A DNA stretch of 64,000 bases from Cupriavidus respiraculi (GTDB taxonomy: Bacteria; Pseudomonadota; Gammaproteobacteria; Burkholderiales; Burkholderiaceae). Each line of letters begins with the position of its first letter. Within the stretch, counting starts at the first letter, position 1. The notes under the pieces were generated by a model, which did not search any database, had not been told where the DNA came from, and saw only the letters and a list, made by a program, of their open reading frames with translations. Location: positions 620,001-684,000 of the forward strand of contig NZ_CAJZAH010000001.1 of assembly GCF_914271545.1 (NCBI RefSeq). The letters run 5' to 3'. This document shows, piece by piece, positions 1 through 9,597 of the stretch. A program made the translations under genes and the position numbers.

Positions 1-1157
1 AACTGCGCCGCCACGAGGACCAGCATCGGCAGCGCCGCCGGCACGATGGTGGCGACCAGCGCGCTCTTGTTGACCAGGGCGACGCGCGTCCTTTCCACCG
101 CCTCGTAGAGCGCGTGGGTGTCTGCCACCGGCCCCAGTTCGGGCGCATTCAGCAGGGGATCGTCTTCGAGGCCGGCCCTGCCATGCATCCAGCGATCGTC
201 CACCTTGCGGCCGTGCTCGGACAGCAGCACCCCATAGTCGAGCACGCCGCGTTTGCGGGTGCGCATCAGCAGCGGCGTGAAGCACAGCAACGGTGCCAGC
301 ACCAGCAGCGCCAGCACGGTGACCAGCGTGCCCATCGGCACGTACAGCGTGGACACCGGGACGCCGTGATAGACCACCTCGTGCGCCCACGCCGCCGCCA
401 CCACCGCCGACACCGCCAGCGAGAACGGCGCGAAGGCGAGCGGCAGGCGGGCCAGGAAGCCCAGCCCGCCGAAGCGGTCCGGATGGTTGGGAACCAGGCG
501 CAGCGGCAGCCGCGCGATCCGGAACATGACGATGCACAGCAGCGCCAGCCGCCACAGCCACGCGAGCAGCAGCACATTGAAGATGGGCCGCGATACCAGC
601 AGGAACCACCACACGGCGAAGCCGCTCGCGCCGCCCGCATCGCCCCAGCGGATGGAGTCGGGATGCGGCGCCACGGACATCGCGGCCGTCCAGGCGAGCG
701 CCACGCCCGCGATGACGACCCAGGGATAGGTGCGGTCGCGCAGCCGCGCCCCCGCCTCGAGGATCTGGCGGAAGCGGGCTTCGAGCGGGCCATCGACCAT
801 GCCGTTGCGGACGAACTCGGACAGGCATAGCGGTATCACGGTGTGCGCGAGCGCCTCGGCCGCGATCAGCAGCGGCACGCCGACCAGCGCACGCACATGC
901 ACGGCGTAGTGGCCGAGCAGCGGCTCGGCCACCGCCGTGCCGGCCAGCAAGTGCCCGTGCACGGCGGCGATCAGCACCAGTGGCAGCCAGCCGAGCATGC
1001 CGAAGAACAGCGCGCGGCGCACGATGCCCAGGCCATGCGCCGGCACGAGTCCGATCCGTCGTTGCAGGCGGATCAGCGCATCGTCGCGTACGAGGGAGAA
1101 CGATGCCGCGCAGGATCCGGCCGAGCCTTCGGCAAATGCGCTGTGAGCCGCGACCAT
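1..1157 (-). CDS. Multi-pass membrane protein, C-terminus outside the window
   Basis: The frame stays open on the minus strand from an ATG at 1157 to the window edge, giving at least 385 residues. A GGAAG Shine-Dalgarno-like stretch lies just before the ATG. The product is very hydrophobic, with about seven probable membrane segments (roughly residues 47-70, 90-112, 143-160, 180-215, 235-257, 268-297 and 365 onward). Between the last two lies a polar loop rich in Arg, Asp and Glu. I recognise no catalytic motif, so function is unknown. Shadow frames on both strands here look like low-complexity Arg/His-rich peptides and are not genes. Confidence 0.75.
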   Translation of the reverse strand, partial: MVAAHSAFAEGSAGSCAASFSLVRDDALIRLQRRIGLVPAHGLGIVRRALFFGMLGWLPLVLIAAVHGHLLAGTAVAEPLLGHYAVHVRALVGVPLLIAAEALAHTVIPLCLSEFVRNGMVDGPLEARFRQILEAGARLRDRTYPWVVIAGVALAWTAAMSVAPHPDSIRWGDAGGASGFAVWWFLLVSRPIFNVLLLAWLWRLALLCIVMFRIARLPLRLVPNHPDRFGGLGFLARLPLAFAPFSLAVSAVVAAAWAHEVVYHGVPVSTLYVPMGTLVTVLALLVLAPLLCFTPLLMRTRKRGVLDYGVLLSEHGRKVDDRWMHGRAGLEDDPLLNAPELGPVADTHALYEAVERTRVALVNKSALVATIVPAALPMLVLVAAQ

Positions 1158-1263
1158 GGTTCTTCCCGAGGCGATACCGGCTGAAGTATCGGAGGCGGCC
1201 GGCCGCCACGCAATCCGGGAAAGGGGCAACGCGGCGGCGGAGGACCGGCTCGCCGCTACGGCG

Positions 1264-2226
1264 TCATTCCGCCTTGGCTCCCGCCCGTTTCACCACGCCG
1301 GACCATTTGCGGATCTCGCTGTCCACGAAGCGCGCCGTGGCATCCGGGCTCATGGGCATGGGCTCCGAGCCGCGGTCGACGATGAACTTCTGCAGCTCCG
1401 GCGATTGCAGCGCCTTCACCGTTTCCGCGTTGAGCTGGCTGACGATGGGGTCGGGCGTGCCGGCCGGGGCCATCAGCACCGCCCAGCCCAGCGCCTCGAA
1501 GCCGGGCACGCCCTGCTCCTGCACCGTAGGCACGGACGGCAGCTGCCGCACGCGCGTGGCGGTGGTCACCGCGAGCGGCACGGCGCGTTTGGACTGGATC
1601 ATCGGCATCGCCGCGGTGACCGAGTCCACCATGACCGGGATCTGGTTGCCCAGAAAGTCCGCCTGCGCCGGGCCGCTGCCCTTGTAGGGGATATGGACCA
1701 TGAAGATGCCCGCCTGCGCCTTGAGCATCTCGGCTGACAGGTGCTGCGTGCCGCCGATGCCGGCGCTGGCGTAGCTGTACTTGCCGGGCGCGGCCTTGGC
1801 CTTGGCGATCAGGTCCTGCAGCGAGCCGATGCCGGATTGCGGCGTCGACAGGAAGATCAGCGGCACGGAGAACACGCCGGAAATGGACCGGAAGTCCTTC
1901 CGGGGGTCATAGCCGATGTTCGCGTACAGCGTCTGGTTGATCGCCATGGCGCTGCCCCCCATTACCAGCGTGTAGCCGTCCGGCGCGGCGCGCGCCACGA
2001 ACTCCATGCCGATATTGCCGCCGGCGCCCGCGCGATTCTCGACCACCACGGATTGGCCGAGCTGCTTGCCCAGCCGCTCGGCCAGCGCCCGCGCGAAGAT
2101 ATCGGTGGCCTGTCCGGGAGGGAACGGCACGATCAGCTTGATGGGTCGCTCGGGATACGCGGCGTGGGCCGCGGGGATGGCGGCGAAAAGCAAAGCGGCG
2201 GCAATGGCAGTGCGTGGGAAGGTCAA
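1264..2226 (-). CDS. Bug/TctC-family periplasmic solute receptor
   Basis: The 320-residue product starts with a signal peptide ending near AAHA and then reads [15 protein letters not shown], the signature opening of the tripartite tricarboxylate transporter receptor family (Bug proteins). Further family marks are [19 protein letters not shown] and [16 protein letters not shown]. The usual PGG is PGQ here. The start is TTG at 2226: a CCGGAG ribosome site lies about eight bases upstream and no ATG fits the signal peptide. Longer upstream readings are antisense to the next gene. No TctA/TctB membrane partners are adjacent, so it is an orphan receptor. These proteins usually bind carboxylates; the ligand cannot be read from sequence. 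Confidence 0.9.
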   Translation of the reverse strand: MTFPRTAIAAALLFAAIPAAHAAYPERPIKLIVPFPPGQATDIFARALAERLGKQLGQSVVVENRAGAGGNIGMEFVARAAPDGYTLVMGGSAMAINQTLYANIGYDPRKDFRSISGVFSVPLIFLSTPQSGIGSLQDLIAKAKAAPGKYSYASAGIGGTQHLSAEMLKAQAGIFMVHIPYKGSGPAQADFLGNQIPVMVDSVTAAMPMIQSKRAVPLAVTTATRVRQLPSVPTVQEQGVPGFEALGWAVLMAPAGTPDPIVSQLNAETVKALQSPELQKFIVDRGSEPMPMSPDATARFVDSEIRKWSGVVKRAGAKAE

Positions 2227-2457
2227 AGCGGGTCTCCGGAGATGTTGTCGTGGCCTGCGCCGGGGTACGCGTTCGCGTCCCGGCGTGACACATTCTACGG
2301 CGCGCGGCCCGCCGTTCCTCCCGCGCAAGGCGCCGCCGCACTGTCGCGCAGCGGTGAAACTGCGGTACAGTCGGCGCGGAAGCCGTCCGCGGCACCTGCG
2401 TGCCAGGGCCGGGGCGGCCTGCCCTTCGTTCCTGCCGTCGCCGGCCTTCACGCGTCC

Positions 2458-3468
2458 ATGAACCGATCTTCCGCCACCGGCCTCACAGCGCTGCTCTGCC
2501 TCGCGGCAGTGCTGCACGGCTGCGCGCGTGCGCCGGTCAGGAGCGATGCGGCGCCGCCCGCGGCCAGCGCCGCCGCCGAGGGCACCTGCGTCCGCGCGCA
2601 GCATGCCACCACGCTGCGCGGCACGCTCGTGCCGGCTGCGCGCGATGCACAGTTGCCCGCCATGCCGGCATCCCATCCGTTCTCCAGGACGGCCGTCGAC
2701 ACCAGCCGGGCCATCGGCGTGCTGCCCGAACTGGCGGTGATCGTCACCGGCCGCGAACGCGGCCTGTCCGCCGAGCAGATGCTGCTGGCACGACAGGTGC
2801 TGATGGAGCGGATCATGCTCACGATGCTGGACGTGGCGAGCGTGACGGGCGAGATCGACTGCGAGAACGAGCGCAGCGCGCAATTGCGCGACCAGCTCAG
2901 GAAGGCGGAGGAGCAGCGCCTGCGCAGCCTGACGGTGGCGGGCCTGGTGCTCGGGGCCGCCACCGCCATCCTGTCCGGCGGCATCGCGCTGGCCAACCCC
3001 GACGCCGCGGCGGCGAACGTGGTCAATGTGGTGGGCGGTACCGCGCAGGCCGGCACAGGCTTCGCCACGCTGTCGCACGCCCCGCGCGGCGCATTGCGGC
3101 ACGACCGCAACCTGATGGCGGACCTGTGGGCCGGCAAGCCTTCTTCGGAAATGTTCCCGCCCTCGGTCTGGCGCTTTCTCAACGAGGTCGAGGATCACCA
3201 GAGCGGTACGCTGCTGCGGCAGCGCCTGATCGAGCAGTGGAAAGCGGGCGAGCGCCTGGGGCCCAGCGGCTCCGACGAGGAGCAGCAGCGGGCGGCGCTG
3301 ATCTTCGGCAGCGGCGGCGAGTACACCATCGACGATCTGGAGGCGCGCGACGCCATGCTCGACCAGCTGGAGGCCACGGTAAAGCTGCTCTATCAGGACC
3401 TGGCGCTGCTGCTGCGCGAACTGTCCGACTGGACCGCGGCCAACTTCTACCAGCCGGTGCCGCGCTGA
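2458..3468 (+). CDS. Predicted lipoprotein of unknown function
   Basis: The 336-residue product begins with a lipoprotein signal peptide: hydrophobic core, then LHGC as lipobox, so Cys near residue 21 would be lipidated. After a Pro/Ala-rich linker comes a mostly helical body with one hydrophobic stretch around residues 158-190, rich in Gly and Ala, that could insert in a membrane. The C-terminal third is acidic and probably coiled (long runs of Leu/Glu/Gln). I recognise no family. It is divergent from the Bug receptor at 1264-2226 and shares with it a 231-bp intergenic region. Confidence 0.8.
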   Translation: MNRSSATGLTALLCLAAVLHGCARAPVRSDAAPPAASAAAEGTCVRAQHATTLRGTLVPAARDAQLPAMPASHPFSRTAVDTSRAIGVLPELAVIVTGRERGLSAEQMLLARQVLMERIMLTMLDVASVTGEIDCENERSAQLRDQLRKAEEQRLRSLTVAGLVLGAATAILSGGIALANPDAAAANVVNVVGGTAQAGTGFATLSHAPRGALRHDRNLMADLWAGKPSSEMFPPSVWRFLNEVEDHQSGTLLRQRLIEQWKAGERLGPSGSDEEQQRAALIFGSGGEYTIDDLEARDAMLDQLEATVKLLYQDLALLLRELSDWTAANFYQPVPR

Positions 3469-3499
3469 AGACAACGGGCGGCACCGGCGCCCGCGCGGC

Positions 3500-3853
3500 C
3501 TACGCTTCCACCAGCGCCTCGAAGCCGCCGAAGATCATGCGCTTGGCGTCGAACGGCATGTTCTCCATATCCATGTTCAGGCGCGGATCGGCCATCGACG
3601 CCTTCATGCCCGCGTCGCGCGCCTCCCGCGACGGCCACTGGATCCACGAGAACACCACCGCCTCGTCGTCCTTGCGCTGCACGGCCATCGTGAACGACGT
3701 GACCTTGCCTTCTGGAACGTCGTCGCCCCAGGCCTCGACGACCTGCTGGGCACCGTGCGCCTTGAACACTTCGGCGGCGGTCCGGGCGACCTCGCGGTAT
3801 TTGTCGCGGTTGGCAACGGGCACGGCGAGAACGAATCCATCGATATAGGACAT
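3500..3853 (-). CDS. DUF1428 family protein
   Basis: This is a 117-residue cytoplasmic protein opening [12 protein letters not shown] and containing [15 protein letters not shown] and a [13 protein letters not shown] segment followed by DPRLN, the pattern of the DUF1428 (YciI-like, ferredoxin-like alpha/beta dimer) family. The biochemical role of the family is unknown. A GAGGAGA ribosome site precedes the ATG at 3853. An in-frame extension to 4087 has no ribosome site. It is a single gene, convergent with the lipoprotein gene. Confidence 0.85.
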   Translation of the reverse strand: MSYIDGFVLAVPVANRDKYREVARTAAEVFKAHGAQQVVEAWGDDVPEGKVTSFTMAVQRKDDEAVVFSWIQWPSREARDAGMKASMADPRLNMDMENMPFDAKRMIFGGFEALVEA

Positions 3854-4098
3854 GGCATGTCTCCTCTGCGAACGAATGTGTCTGCGGGGCGCGATGGACG
3901 GCACGGGTGCCCCGTTTCCCGTAGGCGTCTGGATACCACATGCGCGTGAATGGGCGCTATTCCACGCTGCGGACGGGGTCATGGGGACCGCAGCCGTTGG
4001 CGCACCGCAGCAGCGCCGGTGCGCCGGGCGGATAGAATGGGCGCCCCGCCGGAACATGCGAACGACGCCCGCAGGCCACGCTCCCACGACCCATCACC

Positions 4099-4431
4099 AT
4101 GCGTTTTCCCCGTTTCGCGCGCCGCTGCCTCGTCGCGGCAACGCTCGTGCAGCTCGGCACGGCCCATGCTTCGGACATCGACTGCGACCCGTCGGCGACC
4201 GCCGCTTCCTCCACGCCGGCGCACCGACTGATCTGCGAATCGGCGCTGTTCTCCATGGGCCATCGGCGCATCGAGGCCGACCAGCAGCGCCTGCTGAAGG
4301 CCGGCGCGATCGGCGAGGCCGACATCGCGGCGTTCCGCAGGAACCGGGACCGCTGCGATTCCGCCGCGTGCCTCGATGCCGTGTTCCGCGAATGGCGGGC
4401 GTTCGCGGCGGGGGCGCGCGGCACCCGGTGA
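4099..4431 (+). CDS. Small exported Cys-containing protein
   Basis: The 110-residue product has a signal peptide (hydrophobic core ending at AHA, about residue 24). The mature part has four Cys (IDCDPS, RLICES, RDRCDS, AACLDA), suggesting two disulfides in the periplasm. The layout, with a first Cys near the new N-terminus and a helical body, resembles the LprI/DUF1311 lysozyme-inhibitor-like group, but the match is weak and I treat function as unknown. It is followed after about 50 bp by the promoter of the next operon. Confidence 0.65.
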   Translation: MRFPRFARRCLVAATLVQLGTAHASDIDCDPSATAASSTPAHRLICESALFSMGHRRIEADQQRLLKAGAIGEADIAAFRRNRDRCDSAACLDAVFREWRAFAAGARGTR

Positions 4432-4478
4432 GGCATGCGCCGGCTTGACCGGCGCGCTACGGATGCTGCCCGCGCGGT

Positions 4479-4522
4479 TTGACGCGCTCCGGTGCCATCC
4501 GCATAATTGCAACTTTGTTGCA
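4479..4522 (+). promoter_or_regulatory. Sigma-70 promoter with overlapping palindromic operator
   Basis: TTGACG at 4479-4484 and CATAAT at 4502-4507 are separated by 17 bp. Directly downstream, covering the expected start point, is the perfect inverted repeat TGCAAC-TTT-GTTGCA (4508-4522), ending 12 bp before the ATG of the DUF2796 gene. This is the typical place for a repressor. The genes behind it suggest a zinc-responsive repressor of the Zur type, but the sequence is not the enterobacterial Zur box, so the regulator is an inference. Confidence 0.7.
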
Positions 4523-4534
4523 TCAAAGACGGAT

Positions 4535-5074
4535 ATGGCGAAGATCCAACCACATGGCCCGGCGCGCGCGACGCGCGCCGTTGCCACGCTTGCATGGCTG
4601 CTCGCCACCGGCGGCGCGGCGGCGCAACATGCGCACCGGCACGGCGCCGGCTCGCTCGACCTGTCCGTGGAGGGCGGTGGCATGACCGTGCAACTGGTGC
4701 TGCCGCTTGAGGATGTGGTCGGTTTCGAGCGCACCCCCAGGACCGCGCAGGAACGGGGCAGAGTCGAGGCGGCGCGCGCCCGCCTCGGGGAGCCGGAAGC
4801 CCTGTTCTCCGTGCCGTCGGAGGCAAAGTGCCGGCTGCGCTCGGCTCGCGTCGATCTCGATGCCGCCCGGACCATGGGCGGCAAGTCCGCCCATCATGGC
4901 GATGTCCGCGCCGACTATGTGTTCGACTGCGCCAAGCCGGAGGGCGTGCGGTGGCTGGACGTTCGACTGTTCGATGCCTTTGGCTCGGTGCGTTCCGTGC
5001 AGGTACAGGTGGCGACCCCGCAGGCCCAGCGTGGCGCCCGCCTGTCGGCGGACAAGCGACGGATCTCCTGGTAG
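4535..5074 (+). CDS. DUF2796 (ZrgA-like) periplasmic metal-related protein
   Basis: The 179-residue product has an N-terminal signal sequence ending around AAAQ. The mature protein then begins HAHRHGAGSLDLSVEG, a His-rich start typical of DUF2796 proteins, with a second small His pair (SAHHGD) and the terminal region RRISW. In Vibrio a DUF2796 protein is the first member of the zinc-regulated ZrgABCDE set. The following ATPase, FtsX-type permease and DUF3299 protein match that arrangement. The start is the only ATG downstream of the promoter; the ribosome site is weak. Likely role: zinc binding for uptake or trafficking in the envelope. Confidence 0.85.
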   Translation: MAKIQPHGPARATRAVATLAWLLATGGAAAQHAHRHGAGSLDLSVEGGGMTVQLVLPLEDVVGFERTPRTAQERGRVEAARARLGEPEALFSVPSEAKCRLRSARVDLDAARTMGGKSAHHGDVRADYVFDCAKPEGVRWLDVRLFDAFGSVRSVQVQVATPQAQRGARLSADKRRISW

Positions 5075-5091
5075 TGCGGCGGCCCGTTCCG

Positions 5092-5814
5092 ATGCAGATG
5101 CCGTCCGCCGCCGTGATCGCGCTGTCCGACGTGGTGTTCTCCTGGCACAAGGATTCTCCCCTGCTCGCCATTCCCCGGCTGCGGCTGGTAGCCGGCGAGC
5201 AACTGTTCGTGGCGGGGCCGAGCGGCAGCGGCAAGAGCACGCTGCTGTCGCTGCTGGCCGGCGTCGTCACGCCGCGCAGCGGGCGCGTCGATGTCCTGGG
5301 CACGGCGCTGTCTTCGCTGGGCGGCAGCGCACGCGACCGCTTCCGCGCGGACCATATCGGCGTGATCTTCCAGCAGTTCAATCTGCTGCCCTATCTGTCC
5401 ATCGTCGACAACGTGCTGCTGCCCTGCCGCTTCTCGCGGTACCGGCGGGAGCGGCTGCGCGAGCTTGGCCGCACGCCCGGGCAGGCCGCGCATGTCTTGC
5501 TGGAACGGCTGGAACTGCCCCGCGCGCTGTGGAACCGGCCCGTGCCGCGGCTGTCCGTCGGCCAGCAGCAGCGCGTCGCCGCGGCGCGGGCGCTGATCGG
5601 CCGTCCGGCGGTCGTGCTCGCGGACGAGCCGACGTCCGCGCTGGACGCCCGCCTGCGGACCGTGTTCATGAGCCTGTTGCAGGAAGAATGCCGCGCGGCC
5701 GGCGCGGCGCTCGTGTTCGTCAGCCATGACGAGGCGCTGGCACAGCGCTTCGACCGCCGCCTGGACCTCGCGCCCGCGGGCGCGGCCGACGTACCGGAGA
5801 CGCCCGCATGGTGA
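5092..5814 (+). CDS. ABC transporter ATP-binding subunit (MacB/LolD type)
   Basis: The product has 240 residues with all ABC motifs: Walker A GPSGSGKST (residues 42-50), Q-loop in VIFQQFNLLPYLS, signature LSVGQQQRVAAARA, Walker B VVLADEPTSALD and a switch His in FVSHDEA. The family is that of MacB/LolD, which power FtsX-type permeases rather than solute channels. It follows the DUF2796 gene by 17 bp and overlaps the permease gene by 7 bp, so the subunits are co-translated. A GTG at 5074, overlapping the previous stop, is an alternative start. Confidence 0.93.
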   Translation: MQMPSAAVIALSDVVFSWHKDSPLLAIPRLRLVAGEQLFVAGPSGSGKSTLLSLLAGVVTPRSGRVDVLGTALSSLGGSARDRFRADHIGVIFQQFNLLPYLSIVDNVLLPCRFSRYRRERLRELGRTPGQAAHVLLERLELPRALWNRPVPRLSVGQQQRVAAARALIGRPAVVLADEPTSALDARLRTVFMSLLQEECRAAGAALVFVSHDEALAQRFDRRLDLAPAGAADVPETPAW

Positions 5815-7064
5815 TCCCGATGCTCGCCGCCCGCAGCGCATGGAACCGGCGCTCGTCGCTCGTGCTCATGCTGATCGCCATCGCGTTGTCCACCGCGCTG
5901 CTGCTGGGCATCGAGCGCGTGCGCCAGCAGGTCAGGGTGGGCTTCGCACAGTCCATTGCCGGCACGGACCTCGTGGTGGGCGCGCGTTCCAGTCCCGTGC
6001 AGCTCGTGCTCTCCGCCATCTTCCGGCTCGGCGTACCGACGCACAACGTCAGCTGGTCCAGCGTGCAGCGCCTGGCCGCCCATCCCTCGGTGGCGTGGAC
6101 GGTGCCGCTGTCGCTCGGCGATTCCCACCGCGGCTTCCCGGTGCTGGCGACCAGCGCAGCCTATTTCGACCACTATCGCTACGGCAGCGGCAAGCCGCTC
6201 GCGCTGGCCACCGGCCGGCGCTTCGACGCCCTGTTCGACGCCGTGCTGGGCGCCGAGGTGGCGCGGGCGCTGGACTACCGCGTGGGCGACCGCATCGTGC
6301 TCAGTCATGGCGGCGGGCAGACGACATCGCCGGCGCATGCCGACAAGCCCTTCACCGTGGTGGGCGTGCTCGCGCCCACCGGCACGCCGGTGGACCGCAC
6401 CGTCCATATCGGCCTGCCGGCGATGCAGGCGATCCATCTGGACTGGGAGGGCGGCGCGCCGATGCCGGGTCTGGCCATTCCGCCGGAACTGGTACGCAAG
6501 TTCGACCTGACGCCGACCAGCGTGAGCGCGGTGCTGGTCGGCCTGAAGCTGCGCTCGCATGTGTTTTCCGTGCAGCGCGAGATCGCGTCCGACCGGGACG
6601 AGGCGCTGACCGCGGTGCTGCCCGGCGTCGCGCTGGACGAACTGTGGAGCGTGATCGGCCATGCCGAACGCGCCATGCTGCTGATGTCGGGGCTGGTCGT
6701 GTTCGTCGGTCTCGCAGGACTGGTATCGACGGTGCTGGGCGCGCTCGACGCGCGCCGCCGCGAACTCGCGCTGCTGCGCGCGGCCGGTGCCAGCCCCCGC
6801 CACCTGATGGCCATGCTGGCGCTGGAAGGCTTCGTGGTGGTGTGTGCGGGCGCCGCACTCGGCGTCGCGCTGCTGTCCGTGCTTTCCGTGCTGATGCGGC
6901 CGTGGCTCGAAGCCGAGCTGGGCGTCGCCCTGCCCCTGGCATGGCCCACGCTGCGCGAATGGGCGCTGCTGGGCGCCGTGGTTCTCACCGGCTTCTGCGC
7001 GGGCCTGCTGCCGGGCTGGCGCGCGTACCGGATGAGCGTGTCGGACGGGCTGTTCCCGAACTAG
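5808..7064 (+). CDS. FtsX-type ABC permease
   Basis: This 418-residue permease has the MacB/FtsX topology: one N-terminal membrane helix (about residues 19-37), a long periplasmic domain (about 40-280), then three C-terminal helices (about 285-309, 330-360, 385-405). The cytoplasmic loop LGALDARRRELALLRAAGA between them is the family hallmark that couples to the ATPase. It overlaps the ATPase gene and is followed after 15 bp by the DUF3299 gene. The complex probably moves or releases a protein or metal ligand across the envelope; the substrate is not evident. Confidence 0.92.
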   Translation: MVIPMLAARSAWNRRSSLVLMLIAIALSTALLLGIERVRQQVRVGFAQSIAGTDLVVGARSSPVQLVLSAIFRLGVPTHNVSWSSVQRLAAHPSVAWTVPLSLGDSHRGFPVLATSAAYFDHYRYGSGKPLALATGRRFDALFDAVLGAEVARALDYRVGDRIVLSHGGGQTTSPAHADKPFTVVGVLAPTGTPVDRTVHIGLPAMQAIHLDWEGGAPMPGLAIPPELVRKFDLTPTSVSAVLVGLKLRSHVFSVQREIASDRDEALTAVLPGVALDELWSVIGHAERAMLLMSGLVVFVGLAGLVSTVLGALDARRRELALLRAAGASPRHLMAMLALEGFVVVCAGAALGVALLSVLSVLMRPWLEAELGVALPLAWPTLREWALLGAVVLTGFCAGLLPGWRAYRMSVSDGLFPN

Positions 7065-7079
7065 CGAAAGGATGGGCCA

Positions 7080-7718
7080 ATGAAGCTGAAGCTGTTGTAC
7101 CTGCTCGCCGCGGTACCCGCCATCGGAGCCTACCTCGCGTATGTGCAGTGGGCCGGCAGGCAGGACGGTGGCGACGGGAAGCCCGCCGCCTACCAGGTGG
7201 GCGAGCGCATTGCACCGGCCTCCGCACCGGCCGCGCCGGCGACGGCCGCCTTCCGCGAGATCACGTGGGAGGCGCTGATCCCGCCGGGCTGGGACCCGCT
7301 CGCGCCTCTCAAGGGCCTGAAGCTCGACCAGCTCGCGGACGAGGACCCGCGGGCGCAGTCCGCGCTGCACAAGGCGCGCGAATACTGGAAGGAGGCCCCG
7401 CTGCGCACGGAGATGGACGGCCAGCAGGTCCGCCTGCCCGGCTTCGTCGTGTCGCTGGCGGGCGAAGGCGAGCGCATCCAGGAATTCCTGCTGGTGCCGT
7501 ACTTCGGCGCCTGCATCCACGTGCCGCCGCCCCCGCTGAACCAGGTGGTGCACGTCGTCGCGAAGGCGCCGCATGACAGCATCCGGACGATGGACACCGT
7601 GTGGATCGCCGGCACGCTGCGCGTGGAGCGCGCGGAAACGATGATGGGGGACGCCGGCTATGCGATGCGCGACGCCGAAGTGCTGCCCTATTCGCCGCCG
7701 GCGCCCGAGCGGCGCTGA
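7080..7718 (+). CDS. DUF3299 envelope protein
   Basis: The 212-residue product has one N-terminal hydrophobic anchor or signal segment (residues 3-23). The following domain holds LPGFVVSL and the Cys/Pro-rich stretch YFGACIHVPPPPLNQ near residue 140, both typical of DUF3299. Such proteins occur beside DUF2796 and FtsX-type transporters in zinc-regulated sets. It is last in the four-gene operon started by the promoter at 4479-4507. The GAAAGGA ribosome site is good. Confidence 0.88.
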   Translation: MKLKLLYLLAAVPAIGAYLAYVQWAGRQDGGDGKPAAYQVGERIAPASAPAAPATAAFREITWEALIPPGWDPLAPLKGLKLDQLADEDPRAQSALHKAREYWKEAPLRTEMDGQQVRLPGFVVSLAGEGERIQEFLLVPYFGACIHVPPPPLNQVVHVVAKAPHDSIRTMDTVWIAGTLRVERAETMMGDAGYAMRDAEVLPYSPPAPERR

Positions 7719-7862
7719 GCCGGGCCGCCGCCGCGCATTGCCAATCCCGACCGGCGGCCCTACCCTACACCGCTGAGGGGCCCTGCATCCGGCGCGTGCC
7801 GGCCGCATGCCCGCAGCGCGCGCCCTGCGCTTCCCTTCCCCGCCGCCCCACCGACGGACGCC

Positions 7863-8549
7863 ATGCTCCACGAAAGCACGAAGACGACCCTGCTCATTGT
7901 TGCCGCGCTGTTCCCCCTCCTGAATCCGCCCGCCGTGGGCCTGATCGTGCTGGGCATGATGCCGAACCTGAGCACGGCGGAGCGCGCCGCGCTCGCCTCG
8001 CGCATCGCCATCAACAGCCTCGTGCTGCTGCTGGCCGCGCTGTCGGTAGGCGCCTATGTGCTGGCGTTCTTCGGCATCTCGATCCCGGTGCTGCGAGTCG
8101 CGGGCGGCATCATCATCGCCGCCGCCGGCTGGCGCCTGCTGGAGTCGCCCGGCGACACCAACGCGCAGCGCGAAGCCGAGCCGATGGACCGGGCGGTACG
8201 CGCCGCGGCGCTGGCAAGCCGCGCGTTCTATCCGCTGACTCTGCCGCTGACCGTGGGCCCCGGTGCCATCGCAGTGGCCATCGCCATCGGCTCCGGCACG
8301 CCGCGCGGCGGTCCGGCCGTGACGCACCTGATCGGTGTGGCGGTCGCACTGGTCCTGCTGGCGGCCAGCCTCTACGTCTGCGTGCGCTTCGCCGGCACGC
8401 TGCAGCGCCTGCTCGGCGTGGTCGGCACGCAGGTCGCGATGCGCCTGTTCGCCTTCATCATCTTCTGCATCGGCATCCAGCTGCTCTGGCTCGGCGCCTC
8501 GGAACTGCTCGGCATCGGCAAGGCAACGCCGCTGGTGGGCGGGTCGTAG
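7863..8549 (+). CDS. MarC family integral membrane protein
   Basis: The 228-residue protein has six probable membrane helices. Its family marks are FPLLNPPAVGLIVLGMMPN near the N-terminus, VAGGIIIAAAGWRLL in the middle and YPLTLPLTVGPGAIAV in the second half, the inverted-repeat NPxG/GPG pattern of the MarC (UPF0056) family. No transport function is established for this family. It appears to be a single gene, convergent with the GlxA-like regulator. Confidence 0.92.
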   Translation: MLHESTKTTLLIVAALFPLLNPPAVGLIVLGMMPNLSTAERAALASRIAINSLVLLLAALSVGAYVLAFFGISIPVLRVAGGIIIAAAGWRLLESPGDTNAQREAEPMDRAVRAAALASRAFYPLTLPLTVGPGAIAVAIAIGSGTPRGGPAVTHLIGVAVALVLLAASLYVCVRFAGTLQRLLGVVGTQVAMRLFAFIIFCIGIQLLWLGASELLGIGKATPLVGGS

Positions 8550-8560
8550 CGCTTGGTCCG

Positions 8561-9574
8561 CTACGCCGTGCGCTGCGCGCGATAGCGCGACGGCGACACG
8601 CCCACCTGCCGCTGGAAGGACTGCCGCATGCGGTCCTCGGTGCCGAAGCCGCAATCGCGGGCGATCTGGTCGATGGTCCGGTCGCTCGTCTCCAGCAGCC
8701 GTCGCGCCGCTTCCACGCGAAACGCCTCCACCGCCTTGGCCGGCGTGCGGCCCTGCCGCTGCCTGTAGACGCGGGCGAAATTGCGCGGACTCATGCCGAC
8801 CTGCGCGGCGAGGTCTTCCACCGCCAGCCTCTCCCGGCCGATATTGTCCGCAATCCACAGATGCAGCGCATCGAACGCGGGCCTGGCACCTTCCTGCGCC
8901 AGCAGCATCGTGCTGATCTGCGGCTGGCCGCCCGGGCGCCGCAAGAACACCGCGAGCTCGCGGGCAACGAGGCGCGCGATGTCGGCGCCGCAGTCCGCCT
9001 CCACCAGCGCCAGTGCCAGGTCGATGCCGGTCGTCACGCCCGCCGAGGTCCAGATGCTGCCCTGCCGCACGTAGACCGCCTGCTCGTCCAGCGTGACGGC
9101 GCCGAAGCGCGACCGGAACGCGTCCTGCATGGCCCAGTGCGTCGCGGCCCGTTTTCCTTCGAGCAATCCCGCTTCGGCCAGCAGGAATGCGCCCGTGCAG
9201 ACGGAGGCCATGCGCCGCGCGCGCGGGGCGGCGAGACGCAGCCACCGCACCAGCGCGGGCGACGCGGCGACGGCATCGACGATCTCCGGGCCGCCCGGCA
9301 CGATCACCGTATGCAACGGCACCGGCTCGAACTCGCGCAGCGCGGCGGTATGTATCGCCACGCCCTCGGCCGTCGCCACCGGTCCTCCGCCGATACTGGC
9401 CGCATGGCAGGCGTACCCCGGCTGGCCGCGCTCGCGGGCGTAGCGCGATGCGGCCCAGAACACCGACAGCGGACCGCTGTAGTCGAGCAGCCCCATGCCG
9501 GGATAGGCGACGAACACCACGACGGACGCGTCGGGGGGCAAGGGGCAAGCCGGGGGAGGCAGTACGGAGGACAT
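8561..9574 (-). CDS. GlxA-type AraC family regulator with DJ-1/PfpI domain
   Basis: The 337-residue protein has two domains. The N-terminal DJ-1/PfpI-like domain (about residues 15-185) includes VFVAYPGMGLLDYSGPLSVF and SVCTGAFLLAEAGLL, the nucleophile-elbow region with Cys. The C-terminal AraC domain (about 230-335) includes TIDQIARDCGFGTEDRMRQ and ends RYRAQ. GlxA-like regulators sense small metabolites. The ATG at 9574 is preferred; a GTG three codons upstream is possible and neither has a clear ribosome site. The neighbouring CBS protein gene lies 23 bp upstream on the same strand and may be co-transcribed. Confidence 0.9.
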   Translation of the reverse strand: MSSVLPPPACPLPPDASVVVFVAYPGMGLLDYSGPLSVFWAASRYARERGQPGYACHAASIGGGPVATAEGVAIHTAALREFEPVPLHTVIVPGGPEIVDAVAASPALVRWLRLAAPRARRMASVCTGAFLLAEAGLLEGKRAATHWAMQDAFRSRFGAVTLDEQAVYVRQGSIWTSAGVTTGIDLALALVEADCGADIARLVARELAVFLRRPGGQPQISTMLLAQEGARPAFDALHLWIADNIGRERLAVEDLAAQVGMSPRNFARVYRQRQGRTPAKAVEAFRVEAARRLLETSDRTIDQIARDCGFGTEDRMRQSFQRQVGVSPSRYRAQRTA

Positions 9575-9597
9575 GGGGGTCACGAAAACGGCTTGCG

